From contig CAYPIU010000032.1 of NCBI GenBank assembly GCA_964410915.1, positions 1 to 20,024 on the forward strand: a stretch of DNA of 20,024 bases. The letters are read 5' to 3'. The translations under genes were made by a program, and so were the position numbers. The number at the start of each line of letters is the position of its first letter. The stretch's first letter is position 1. Under the pieces are notes generated by a model that worked only from the letters and a program-made list of their open reading frames with translations, had not been told where the DNA came from and searched no databases. Origin of the DNA: CAZFJG01 sp964410915. GTDB taxonomy: Bacteria; Synergistota; Synergistia; Synergistales; JAFGMB01. Of the stretch, positions 7,346-14,950 are shown in pieces.

Positions 7346-8647
7346 ATGTTTCAAACAGAGAATATTCCGGGAGAAAATTATAAAAAGCAAGTCGCATATT
7401 TTATTGTAGTTTCACTGTTACTCTACATTACAAGTTTACATAACTATCTGCTTGCCCATTTTTTGATGGAAGGATGGACTATCGTAGTTGGGACCGTAAT
7501 ATATATTCTTGCCACCAAAACGTACAGTTTCTCTGAAGATTCGTTCTTTTTATTTCTTGGATACGCATATCTCGCAGTCGCCTGTCTGGATACTTTTCAT
7601 ACCCTTTCATACAAGGGTTTAGGAGTATTTCCTCAATTTACGGCAAATCAACCTACACAGTTCTGGATAGCCGCAAGGTATGTAGAGGCGGTTTCCCTGT
7701 TCATTGCTCCGCTTTTTGCAGGAAAAAAAGTTTCAAAAAAGATGCTTGCAGGTACCTATGCTGCATTAATAGCATTTCTGATACCATCCATAGCATATTA
7801 TGGTTTTTTTCCTGACTGTTATCTGGAAGGCTATGGACTCACGCAATTTAAAATAGTGAGTGAATATGTAATTTGCGGAATCCTGATCGCGGCGATCCTG
7901 CATATCAGAAAGCAGAAAGATAAGGGGACCTATTATGTTACAAAGACTGTAAGAGGTGCAATTATACTTACTATTATGTCTGAACTGGCTTTTACCCTTT
8001 ATACGGATGTTTACGGTGTTATGAACTTTACTGGCCATATCCTAAAGATCGCTTCTTATTACTGTATTTATATTGGAGTAATTACTGAAGGTCTCGAAAG
8101 GCCATACCGTTCGATTTTCGAGAAAGTACACTCTTTAACAATAAGAGATCCTTTGACAAATCTTTACAACAGGCTGGGTTTTCACGAGTTTGCAGCAAAG
8201 ATCAACAGCAGGGCACGAAGAGACCAGGGCAGTATTGGTATTCTTATGATAGATTTTGATAATTTCAAGATGGTTAACGATCTTTATGGCCATGCCCATG
8301 GTGATGAGGTACTCGTGGAGTTTGCAGAAATTCTTCTTGATACGATACGAGGATCTGACATAGCCGGGAGGATCGGGGGAGATGAATTTGCAGTAATTCT
8401 TCCTGATGTTGAACAGCAGAGTATTGACAGGATCAAAGACAGAATATATATGGAATTTAAAGAAAGAATAAAAGAAGGTCAGTACAGCTGGTTCATTGAT
8501 ATAAGCATAGGAAGTACACTGCAGGTCTTTGAAGATGGTGGAAGCCCAAGCAATACAGATGAAATGCTTCATATTGCTGATATGCGGATGTATGAACAGA
8601 AGAGAGCGAACAAAAAAGCTTTTCCCCACAAAGAAGATAAATCCTAA
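7346..8647 (+). CDS. Membrane diguanylate cyclase, MASE3-GGDEF
   Basis: This inner-membrane enzyme makes cyclic di-GMP from two GTP. The start at 7346 is preferred because GAGAGGGGAA lies upstream and the frame further upstream runs into the riboswitch terminator; this gives 433 residues. The N-terminal half (about 15-250) has some seven hydrophobic helices and the MASE3 hallmarks FLGYAYLAVACLDTFHTLSYKG and QFWIAARYVEA, a sensor of unknown ligand. The GGDEF domain begins near 265 (DPLTNLYNR). It has the metal/substrate segment DFDNFKMVNDLYGHAHGDE, the inhibitory site RGSD at 335-338 and an intact GGDEF at 344-348, five residues later. It should therefore be active and product-inhibited. The gene is single, with the c-di-GMP riboswitch as its leader; no EAL or HD-GYP partner is in the window. 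Confidence 0.92.
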   Translation: MFQTENIPGENYKKQVAYFIVVSLLLYITSLHNYLLAHFLMEGWTIVVGTVIYILATKTYSFSEDSFFLFLGYAYLAVACLDTFHTLSYKGLGVFPQFTANQPTQFWIAARYVEAVSLFIAPLFAGKKVSKKMLAGTYAALIAFLIPSIAYYGFFPDCYLEGYGLTQFKIVSEYVICGILIAAILHIRKQKDKGTYYVTKTVRGAIILTIMSELAFTLYTDVYGVMNFTGHILKIASYYCIYIGVITEGLERPYRSIFEKVHSLTIRDPLTNLYNRLGFHEFAAKINSRARRDQGSIGILMIDFDNFKMVNDLYGHAHGDEVLVEFAEILLDTIRGSDIAGRIGGDEFAVILPDVEQQSIDRIKDRIYMEFKERIKEGQYSWFIDISIGSTLQVFEDGGSPSNTDEMLHIADMRMYEQKRANKKAFPHKEDKS

Positions 8648-8776
8648 TTACTGAACAAACTATTATTATTTCTCTAATACATATAAACTTTTTTTAACCT
8701 CAGTGGATCTTCCCCAAAATGGATCCCTCGATCATTTCCCGCATCTGGTTCTTTTATTCAGCTTAAAACCTTCTTT

Positions 8777-8805
8777 TTGAAAAGAAAAGCCATTAATGCT
8801 ATCCT
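8777..8805 (+). promoter_or_regulatory. Predicted promoter of rpoD
   Basis: TTGAAA (8777-8782) and TATCCT (8800-8805) are 17 bases apart, about 65 bases before the rpoD start. The preceding stretch 8648-8776 holds no gene and no convincing terminator for the cyclase gene. Confidence 0.4.
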
Positions 8806-8869
8806 TGGTAGTCTGGAAGAGATAAGACTTGTTTCTTTTCTATGTTTTTGGAACCCGGGGGTGTATAAA

Positions 8870-10000
8870 ATGGCTGGCAGAAAAAAAATGCCCGAAAAAA
8901 AACAACCCAAAAAAGCGATCGATTACATGGATAATATCCGTTCTTTAATTCAGGAAGGAACGGAAAAAGGTTTTGTAACTACGCAGGATATTGAAAAACA
9001 TATTCCTGTAGAGTTATGGGAACCACAGATCCTTGAAACCATTTACAGCAATCTGGATCAACTTGAGATCAAGGTCCAGGAAGTTCGCCCTGAAGATCAA
9101 GGTAGAAACGGCAGTGGGGAGGATTCCATTGTTGAGGATGTAAACCTTGAGTTGGGTAAGCTTGATGACATTGCTATTACAGATCATGTGAGGATGTATC
9201 TAAAGGAAATTGGTAAGACCCCGCTTTTGAAAGCTGAAGAGGAAGTTGAGCTTGCAAAAAGGTTAGAGGCTGGAGATCAGACGGCTAAGGATAAGCTCGT
9301 CAAGGCAAATCTTCGTCTCGTGGTAAGTGTTGCCAAAAAATATATGAACAGAGGGCTTCATCTTCTTGATCTCGTTCAGGAAGGTGGGCTTGGTCTTATG
9401 AAAGCCGCAGATAAATATGATTACCGTAAAGGTTTCAAGTTCAGTACTTATGCCACATGGTGGATAAGGCAGGCGATCACCAGAGCTATAGCCGAACAAT
9501 CGAGGACCATCAGGGTACCTGTCCATATGGTAGAGACGATCAACAAGATGATACGAATTTCGAGAAAGCTTGTTCAGCAAAATGGAAGAGAGCCAACTGA
9601 CGAAGAGATAGCAAAAGAAATGGAAATAGAGGAACGTAAGGTTGAAGATATTCGCAAAGTTTCACAGTTGCCCGTTTCTCTTGAAACTCCTGTGGGGGAA
9701 GAGGACGATGCTGAATTGGGAGATTTTCTTGAAGACAGGGAAGTTCCAACACCTGAAGAATCAGCCCTCGGTACGTTACTGAAAGAGCAGCTTTACTCAG
9801 CTCTTGAGGGGCTTTCTGACAAGGAAAAGAAAGTACTTATCTTCAGATTTGGACTTGAGGGGGAAAAACCCCATACACTTGAGGAAGTGGGGAGAGTCTT
9901 TGGTGTTACCAGGGAACGGATAAGGCAGATCGAATCCAAAGCTCTCAGAAAACTCCGGCATCCCAGCAGAAGCAGAAAACTGAGGGATTTTCTCGAATAA
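8870..10000 (+). CDS. rpoD: Primary RNA polymerase sigma factor (sigma-70 group 1)
   Basis: This is the housekeeping sigma factor that directs RNA polymerase to promoters with -10 and -35 boxes. The ATG at 8870 is chosen because GGGGGTG lies upstream and the in-frame extension to 8777 overlaps the likely promoter and is not sigma-like; this gives 376 residues. A short region 1.1 (about 15-70) is followed by region 1.2 (100-135) and region 2 (139-219, NLRLVVSVAKKYMNRG, FSTYATWWIRQAITRAI). Region 3 comes next, then region 4 (about 309-376, ending TRERIRQIESKALRKLRHPSR). The large non-conserved insert of proteobacterial RpoD is absent, as in Firmicutes and related phyla. Region 2.2 reads QEGGLGLMKA instead of the common QEGNIGLMKA. 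dnaG is not next to it. It ends 10 bases before a bidirectional terminator. Confidence 0.95.
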   Translation: MAGRKKMPEKKQPKKAIDYMDNIRSLIQEGTEKGFVTTQDIEKHIPVELWEPQILETIYSNLDQLEIKVQEVRPEDQGRNGSGEDSIVEDVNLELGKLDDIAITDHVRMYLKEIGKTPLLKAEEEVELAKRLEAGDQTAKDKLVKANLRLVVSVAKKYMNRGLHLLDLVQEGGLGLMKAADKYDYRKGFKFSTYATWWIRQAITRAIAEQSRTIRVPVHMVETINKMIRISRKLVQQNGREPTDEEIAKEMEIEERKVEDIRKVSQLPVSLETPVGEEDDAELGDFLEDREVPTPEESALGTLLKEQLYSALEGLSDKEKKVLIFRFGLEGEKPHTLEEVGRVFGVTRERIRQIESKALRKLRHPSRSRKLRDFLE

Positions 10001-10009
10001 GTTTTTAAA

Positions 10010-10046
10010 AAACCAGGGGCTAAGAGTGTCTACGGGCCCCTGGTTT
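10010..10046. terminator. Bidirectional terminator after rpoD
   Basis: AAACCAGGGGC (10010-10020) and GCCCCTGGTTT (10036-10046) are perfect 11-base arms around a 15-base loop, with A-runs on the left and T-runs on the right. It serves rpoD (plus) and the binding-protein gene (minus). Confidence 0.85.
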
Positions 10047-10075
10047 ACATTTGTCTTCAAAATAGATGGAAGTTT

Positions 10076-11101
10076 TTATTCCTCTGATAGAGCTTTTTCA
10101 ACTTTTTCCAGTACATCCTGCCTGTCTTCCGGGATCCATTTATGCCAGGTATCCCTGTAATTCTTCAGAAACCATATTGCTGCATCTTCAGTGCTCATTT
10201 CCTGTTCTGCCATTGTAGATAATATTGCGTTGTTAATTGGAAGAGTAGTTTTATATTTTTTGAGGAAATCCACGATCCATTGATTATTTTCAGCGAATTC
10301 CCTGTTCAGGACCTTTATTATTACAGGAGCAGGAAAATCGCAATTATATCCATTATCCTCGGTCCACAACTCATCCTTGTAAGGGATCCTCTGTTTGAGG
10401 CGAATAAAATCATAGGAGCCCATCAGAGCGGTGGGTTCCCAATAATAGAAAAGAATGGGTTTGCCTTTTTTATAACTGCTGATAGCCTGTGTTTTCAGGG
10501 CAGTGCCTGAACCAGGTTCGAAAACGCTGAAAAATTCTTTAAGTCCAAGGGATTCAATTTTGTCCCTGTTGATCGAAGAGATCTTCCAGCCAAGAGGTGC
10601 ATTAGTAAATCTCCCCTTGTCAGGTTCTTCAGGATCCCTGAAGAGTTCCCAGTATTTTCCCAGATCCTCCATATATTCGAGGTCAGGTGCCATTGGTTCA
10701 ATACCTCTTTCGGGATCCCCTTTTATCACATAAGTGGGAACATACCATCCCTGGGGGGCAGGATAATAATTGGATCCGAGGTTTACAACGGTCTTTCTTT
10801 CCTGTACTTCTCTCCACCATTCGGGTGTATTATCTACCCAGCCATCCATGTAAACGTGAATATCCCCCCGTTCAAGTCCGAGCATACCGGGCACTGTTTC
10901 AGAAAAAAGGTAATCAGTTTTTTCCCCGTATCCATTTTCAACAATATATCCAGCGATCCTGTTATGGAGCTGAATACTGTCCCAGCTCAGATCCAGAAAA
11001 ACTATCGGTTGCTCTGATGTAATTCCTGAAGCTGGGGTAAGAGCCACCAGAAACAAAGCACAAATAATAAAGACTACAAACCTTTGTTTAAAATATTTCA
11101 T
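10076..11101 (-). CDS. Periplasmic glycine betaine/choline-type ABC binding protein, large form
   Basis: This is a 341-residue solute-binding protein of the OpuAC-like family. Residues 1-27 form a cleavable signal peptide (MKYFKQRF, a hydrophobic core, then ASG), with no lipobox cysteine, so the protein should be free in a periplasm. The mature part has aromatic residues typical of quaternary-amine binding pockets: LSWDSIQLHN, MDGWVDNTPEWW, PQGWYVP and FYYWEPTALMG. It is about 55 residues longer than, and clearly distinct from, the two paralogues at 15.8-18.0 kb. AGGAGG precedes the ATG. No permease or ATPase is adjacent, so it may feed the OpuA-type transporter 3 kb downstream or one elsewhere. 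The ligand (betaine, choline, proline betaine or another) cannot be decided by eye. Confidence 0.85.
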   Translation of the reverse strand: MKYFKQRFVVFIICALFLVALTPASGITSEQPIVFLDLSWDSIQLHNRIAGYIVENGYGEKTDYLFSETVPGMLGLERGDIHVYMDGWVDNTPEWWREVQERKTVVNLGSNYYPAPQGWYVPTYVIKGDPERGIEPMAPDLEYMEDLGKYWELFRDPEEPDKGRFTNAPLGWKISSINRDKIESLGLKEFFSVFEPGSGTALKTQAISSYKKGKPILFYYWEPTALMGSYDFIRLKQRIPYKDELWTEDNGYNCDFPAPVIIKVLNREFAENNQWIVDFLKKYKTTLPINNAILSTMAEQEMSTEDAAIWFLKNYRDTWHKWIPEDRQDVLEKVEKALSEE

Positions 11102-11287
11102 AAAATAACCTCCTTATATTTAAATGTATTTAAATTTTTTATGGTCAAGTTTTTGTAATTCCATGAGGTAAGTAGTAAAAATGACTGTCAAAAGAGTAAG
11201 AAAAGAAACAGAAAGGTCATCTTAATTAATTTAAGTGTGACCATTTTACAACAAAGCATATTGATCCATCAAATAAATTGTTAGAAA

Positions 11288-11300
11288 TGGCATTATGCCA
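11288..11300. promoter_or_regulatory. Perfect inverted repeat in the divergent promoter region
   Basis: TGGCATTATGCCA is a perfect 6-base inverted repeat around one T. It lies in the 317-base gap between the minus-strand binding protein and the plus-strand peptidase, where a regulator could control both. The rest of the gap is AT-rich. It holds an imperfect inverted repeat near 11354-11376 (CTTTAATGAT / ATCATAAAG) and a weak minus-strand TTGACA (11347-11342), but no gene. Confidence 0.35.
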
Positions 11301-11418
11301 AAAAAATTAAAATATGGAGATATCGAGATTTACTTATATGATGTCAACCTTTCTTTAATGATGGTGTTATCATAAAGGTATTCATCAAATCTGAATGATC
11401 TATGGGGGAGTGAGAAAG

Positions 11419-13053
11419 GTGTCTTTCAAAGATTCTTCAATATATCAGGATATGATCTCGCTTGTTAGAATACCAAGTGTCACGACAGCAGGATCGGGAG
11501 AGATAAAGATGGCAGAGGCTATTTCCGAAATGCTCTCATCGATCCCGTATTTCACGAAACATCCTGAGGACCTTCAGGTTTTGCCCTGCGCGGGAGATCC
11601 TTATAACAGGCTGATAGTTTTTGCTGTTGTTCGTGCAGACCCGTCAACCGAAAAAACAGTTATTCTTACGGGGCATATGGATGTTGTGAGCACAGAAGTT
11701 TGTGGTTCCCTCAGTGATATTGCTTTTGATCCTGAAGAATACACCAGACGGATACTGGAAATAGATATCCCTGCTGATGCCAGGGTAGACCTTGATTCGA
11801 GTGAATGGCTTTTTGGCCGTGGTGTCGCTGATATGAAGTCTGGAGTGGCGTGTTGTATAGATCAGATCAAAAAAGCTGCCGAGGATCCGTCGAACATGGA
11901 TACCAATCTTGCTGTTCTGTTCGTTCCGGATGAAGAAAATAATTCTGCAGGAATGCTCGGGGCGGTTTCATACCTTAAAGACCTTTCTGAAAATGGTATG
12001 GATTTTATCGCGTGTATCGATACCGAACCTTCAATGCCTGACCACGGTGAATCATATCCTACAGCGTATCTCGGTACGGTGGGTAAATTGAATTCCTTCT
12101 TCTACTTTCAGGGTTTAAGGTCTCATGTTGGGGAGTATTACAAAGGGATGAGTGCAGGCCTTATCTCGTCATGTATTAACCTGGAACTGGACGGTAATCC
12201 TGAATTTTCTGACAGGTATGAAGACTATTATTCCCCTCCTTACGGATGTCTCAAGATGAGAGATCTCAGAGAAGAGTACTCTGCAACTATCCTTGACCAG
12301 GGAACTCATATATACAGTTACCTGACAGTATCGAAAAAACCAGGTGATATAGTCAAAGAGCTGAAATCGGTGGCAAGGGAAAGTCTGGATAAGGCTATCG
12401 ATATCTATCGCAGCAGATGTGAACGTTTTTCAGAAATTTCCGGTTCTGAAGTTAACCCTGTTGATCTTTCCCCCAATGTCTACTCTTACAGTGAACTTGA
12501 GACTATTGCAAGAGATAAATGCGATATCAACCCTGGTACTTTTATCCAGGATATATTTTTGGAGAATGATGGTAAGGATGAAAGAGACAAGGCTTTAAAA
12601 GTTGTTACAAAGCTGGTGAAACTTTGTGCTCTTAAGCCTCCCTTTGTTATATACGGTTTCCTTCCGCCCTGGTATCCCCACAAGGTCAATACTCGTACAG
12701 GTAAGGGGGATAATGTAATACTAAATGCTGTAGAAAAGCTTTTAAAACATGCAGACCAGGAATATTCGACCAGGGTTAAGATAAGGTCCTTTTTTGAAGG
12801 TGTCTGTGATCTTAGTTATTGTGGTTACAGAGGGACAGCCGCGGATATCTCATCCATGGGGAATAATACCCCCGGATGGGGCGTGATGTATAAATTTCCT
12901 TCTGAAGAACTTACTGAAATCGATATACCGATCATTAATTTTGGCCCTGTCGGTAAGGATCTTCATAAAAATACCGAACGTGTCCATCTCCCATTTCTCA
13001 TCAACACTTATCCACAGTTATTATCACATCTGATAAAAAGCATAGACCGGTAG
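11419..13053 (+). CDS. RocB-type M20 family metallopeptidase
   Basis: This is a zinc-dependent M20 amidohydrolase of the RocB group (arginine-utilisation protein RocB family), cytoplasmic, about 544 residues, against 566 for B. subtilis RocB. The GTG at 11419 is chosen because GGGGGAG lies eight bases upstream; the in-frame ATG at 11395 lacks a site. Metal and catalytic residues are visible: His86 and Asp88 in TGHMDVV, Asp138 in GRGVADMKSG, and the Glu172-Glu173 pair in VPDEENNS. The C-terminal half carries the RocB-like FFEGVCDLSYCGY and a late His (KDLHKNTERVH) expected of M20 enzymes. The true substrate of RocB proteins is not well established. It is divergent from a quaternary-amine binding protein, which hints at processing an imported amide or peptide, by inference only. 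It ends before a palindromic terminator. Confidence 0.85.
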   Translation: MSFKDSSIYQDMISLVRIPSVTTAGSGEIKMAEAISEMLSSIPYFTKHPEDLQVLPCAGDPYNRLIVFAVVRADPSTEKTVILTGHMDVVSTEVCGSLSDIAFDPEEYTRRILEIDIPADARVDLDSSEWLFGRGVADMKSGVACCIDQIKKAAEDPSNMDTNLAVLFVPDEENNSAGMLGAVSYLKDLSENGMDFIACIDTEPSMPDHGESYPTAYLGTVGKLNSFFYFQGLRSHVGEYYKGMSAGLISSCINLELDGNPEFSDRYEDYYSPPYGCLKMRDLREEYSATILDQGTHIYSYLTVSKKPGDIVKELKSVARESLDKAIDIYRSRCERFSEISGSEVNPVDLSPNVYSYSELETIARDKCDINPGTFIQDIFLENDGKDERDKALKVVTKLVKLCALKPPFVIYGFLPPWYPHKVNTRTGKGDNVILNAVEKLLKHADQEYSTRVKIRSFFEGVCDLSYCGYRGTAADISSMGNNTPGWGVMYKFPSEELTEIDIPIINFGPVGKDLHKNTERVHLPFLINTYPQLLSHLIKSIDR

Positions 13054-13086
13054 TTTATTTAAGATAACAGCTGCGGTATATAAATA

Positions 13087-13130
13087 GTTCCACAAAAGAG
13101 CCACGGCGCGCCGTGGCTCTTTTGTGGAAC
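13087..13130. terminator. Perfect 44-bp palindrome acting as terminator
   Basis: Bases 13087-13108 are exactly complementary in reverse to 13109-13130, with no spacer; the centre is GGCGCGCC. Inside lie AAAAGAGCCACGG and CCGTGGCTCTTTT, the classic A-tract, GC stem, T-tract layout of a bidirectional intrinsic terminator. It is 34 bases after the peptidase stop codon. Confidence 0.8.
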
Positions 13131-13350
13131 AGACCCTTCCTGTATTTTCCAGGTACCAGCGTTCTTTAGATGATCATCTTTATGAAATGATAATGATCAA
13201 TAAGAAGTTTGAAAATGCCACAGAAAGACTTGAAAGAACCTGGAAGAAAATCATGGTTGCATTGAATAAATGGCTGAAAAATTGGATATATACCCTACAT
13301 AGTATAGATATTATAGCACTATTATGCTATGGTCTTGTGATAAATTATAT

Positions 13351-13379
13351 TTGACATAGAAGTCTAACCATGTTATAAA
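13351..13379 (+). promoter_or_regulatory. Near-consensus sigma-70 promoter upstream of the transporter operon
   Basis: TTGACA (13351-13356), a 17-base spacer, and TATAAA (13374-13379), with TG two bases before the -10 (extended -10), form the best promoter in the window. Transcription would start near 13386, about 360 bases before the ATPase gene, so it either makes a very long leader or a separate RNA. The stretch 13131-13350 before it holds no supported gene. Confidence 0.65.
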
Positions 13380-13433
13380 TATTGCTCGTGATAGACGCGA
13401 AATATTTTTAACTATTCTCTAATTGCTCTGTAC

Positions 13434-13620
13434 AAAAAAATAAGCTTTTACCTCCAGTTACCTTTAGTTTTTATGTTCCCCATTGATCTCAAGTTTTTAA
13501 ATCCATACTGTCAGTGTGGATAGTTCGGTTTTACTCTGCGGGAGCATGAGGTTGTTCCGTCGCTTAGTTACCTTTCGATGCTTATTTGGAAGGCTTTACT
13601 TTATTTTCCTTTTTTTTGCA
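13434..13620. ncRNA. Possible structured RNA (long leader or 6S-like RNA)
   Basis: Several nested pairings can be drawn. AAATAAGC (13438-13445) pairs with GCTTATTT (13580-13587). ATGTTCCC pairs with GGGAGCAT (about 13472-13479 and 13540-13547). A terminal hairpin pairs ATCCATAC with GTGTGGAT (13501-13520). Between the last two helices is a large open bubble, giving an elongated hairpin of about 150 bases. AGTTACCTTT occurs twice (13456 and 13567). On the plus strand the helices keep G-U pairs, which favours a leader RNA. On the minus strand the closing helix is followed by a T-run and the bubble contains AGTAAAACCGAACT, resembling the product-RNA template of Bacillus 6S-1 as I recall it. Orientation and identity are unresolved. 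Confidence 0.3.
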
Positions 13621-13673
13621 GGAATAGCTATACAGGGTCGATAGATGTCAGGTGTTATACCGATATCTCTCTT

Positions 13674-13703
13674 TTGCATGAACATTGATTATCAGAATAT
13701 AAA
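13674..13703 (+). promoter_or_regulatory. Second possible promoter of the transporter operon
   Basis: TTGCAT (13674-13679) and TATAAA (13698-13703) are 18 bases apart, about 42 bases before the ATPase start. A short inverted repeat CGTTAA-AA-TTAACG lies just before the ribosome-binding site. It would give a short leader, in contrast to the promoter at 13351. Confidence 0.35.
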
Positions 13704-13744
13704 TTAACATAAGATAGATCGTTAAAATTAACGGAGGGAAATGA

Positions 13745-14950
13745 ATGACTAACAAAATTGAGGTGAAAAACCTCTACAAAGTCTTTGGTTCAAACCCTGA
13801 AAGAGCGGTAGAAATGCTGGAAAAGGGAATGTCCAAAGATGAAATTCTTGAGAAAACCGGTTTGGGAGTTGGAGTTTCAAACGCTTCTTTCAATGTTAGG
13901 CAGGGAGAGATCCTTGTTCTGATGGGACTTTCCGGCAGCGGTAAATCAACACTTGTCCGTTGTCTCAACAGGCTTATAGAACCTACAGCTGGTCAGATCC
14001 TGGTTGATGGAGAAGATATTGCTGTAGCAAATAGTGAGGAACTTCGAATGATCAGGCAGCAGAAGTTCGGAATGGTTTTTCAGCATTTTGCGCTTTTTCC
14101 TCATCGCACTGTTTTGCAGAATGCTGTTTATGGTCTTGAGATCAAGGGTGTCGAAAAAGACGAAAGAGAAGAGGCAGGCAGGCAGGCGCTTGAGCAGGTT
14201 GGACTTAAAGGATGGGAAGATTCTCACCCTGCCCAGCTGAGCGGAGGAATGCAGCAGCGGGTTGGCCTTGCCAGGGCTCTTGCACTTGATCCGGACATAC
14301 TTCTCATGGATGAAGCTTTCAGTGCTCTTGATCCTCTTATTCGAAGCGATATGCAGGATGAGCTTCTTGAGCTCCAGTCCAGAGTAAAAAAGACGATCGT
14401 TTTTATAAGCCATGATCTTGACGAAGCCTTCAAGCTTGGTGACAGGATAGTTCTGATGAAAGATGGTCAGATCGTACAGGAAGGTACTGCCGAGGATATA
14501 CTTGCAAAACCTGCAAATGAGTATGTTGAGAGGTTTGTCGAAGGTATTGATATTTCAAAGGTCCTTACTGCTGAATCTGTAATGCATAAACCCGAAGAGG
14601 TTGCAAGTTATAAAAATGACGGACCCAGAAGTGCTTTGTGGAAAATGAAACATGAAGGAATTTCAAGTATATTTGTCTTGAGTGAGAACCGTACTCTTGA
14701 GGGCATTGTCACAGCTGACGATGCATCTGAGGCACTTAAAAGAGGAGAAAAGGACCTGGGTGGAATACTTATCAGGGATATCAAAAAAGTTTCTCCTGAA
14801 ACTTCAGCTAATGAGCTATTTCCTTTACTGGCTGAGGCCAAATATCCTGTAGCGGTTGTCAATGAGCAGGACAGGCTGCTTGGAATAATTGTAAGGGGAG
14901 CCCTTTTGGCTGGCCTTTCTGAAGGAGTGCTTTCAAATGATGATTCCTAA
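13745..14950 (+). CDS. opuAA: Glycine betaine/proline ABC transporter ATPase with CBS domains
   Basis: This is the cytoplasmic ATPase of an OpuA/ProU-type osmoprotectant importer, 401 residues. Walker A GLSGSGKST is at 61-69, the Q-loop in VFQHFALFPHRT, the signature LSGGMQQR at 165-172, Walker B ILLMDEAFS around 185-193, and the switch His in FISHDLDEA. The N-terminal insert rich in Glu/Lys (about 16-40, ERAVEMLEKGMSKDEILEKTG) is a hallmark of this subfamily. A tandem CBS pair occupies about 275-395; in OpuA relatives it senses ionic strength or c-di-AMP. GGAGG precedes the ATG. The gene overlaps the permease by 14 bases, so the two are translationally coupled. Salt-induced expression is likely from function, but no known osmotic operator was recognised. 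Confidence 0.95.
   Translation: MTNKIEVKNLYKVFGSNPERAVEMLEKGMSKDEILEKTGLGVGVSNASFNVRQGEILVLMGLSGSGKSTLVRCLNRLIEPTAGQILVDGEDIAVANSEELRMIRQQKFGMVFQHFALFPHRTVLQNAVYGLEIKGVEKDEREEAGRQALEQVGLKGWEDSHPAQLSGGMQQRVGLARALALDPDILLMDEAFSALDPLIRSDMQDELLELQSRVKKTIVFISHDLDEAFKLGDRIVLMKDGQIVQEGTAEDILAKPANEYVERFVEGIDISKVLTAESVMHKPEEVASYKNDGPRSALWKMKHEGISSIFVLSENRTLEGIVTADDASEALKRGEKDLGGILIRDIKKVSPETSANELFPLLAEAKYPVAVVNEQDRLLGIIVRGALLAGLSEGVLSNDDS

Noticed and set aside
8777..8869. 31-residue N-terminal extension of RpoD from TTG 8777
   Set aside because: It overlaps the likely -35 and -10 boxes and does not resemble sigma region 1.1; ATG 8870 has a ribosome-binding site.
13124..13354. Small open frame of 76 codons with a Glu/Lys-rich helix and hydrophobic end
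   Set aside because: Its start lies inside the palindromic terminator, no ribosome-binding site precedes it or its internal ATG codons, and no family is recognised.
13500..13620. c-di-AMP (ydaO/yuaA) riboswitch before the osmoprotectant operon
   Set aside because: The conserved segments of that class, such as the GGGGAACC-like and GGGGUGAAU-like stretches, could not be found.
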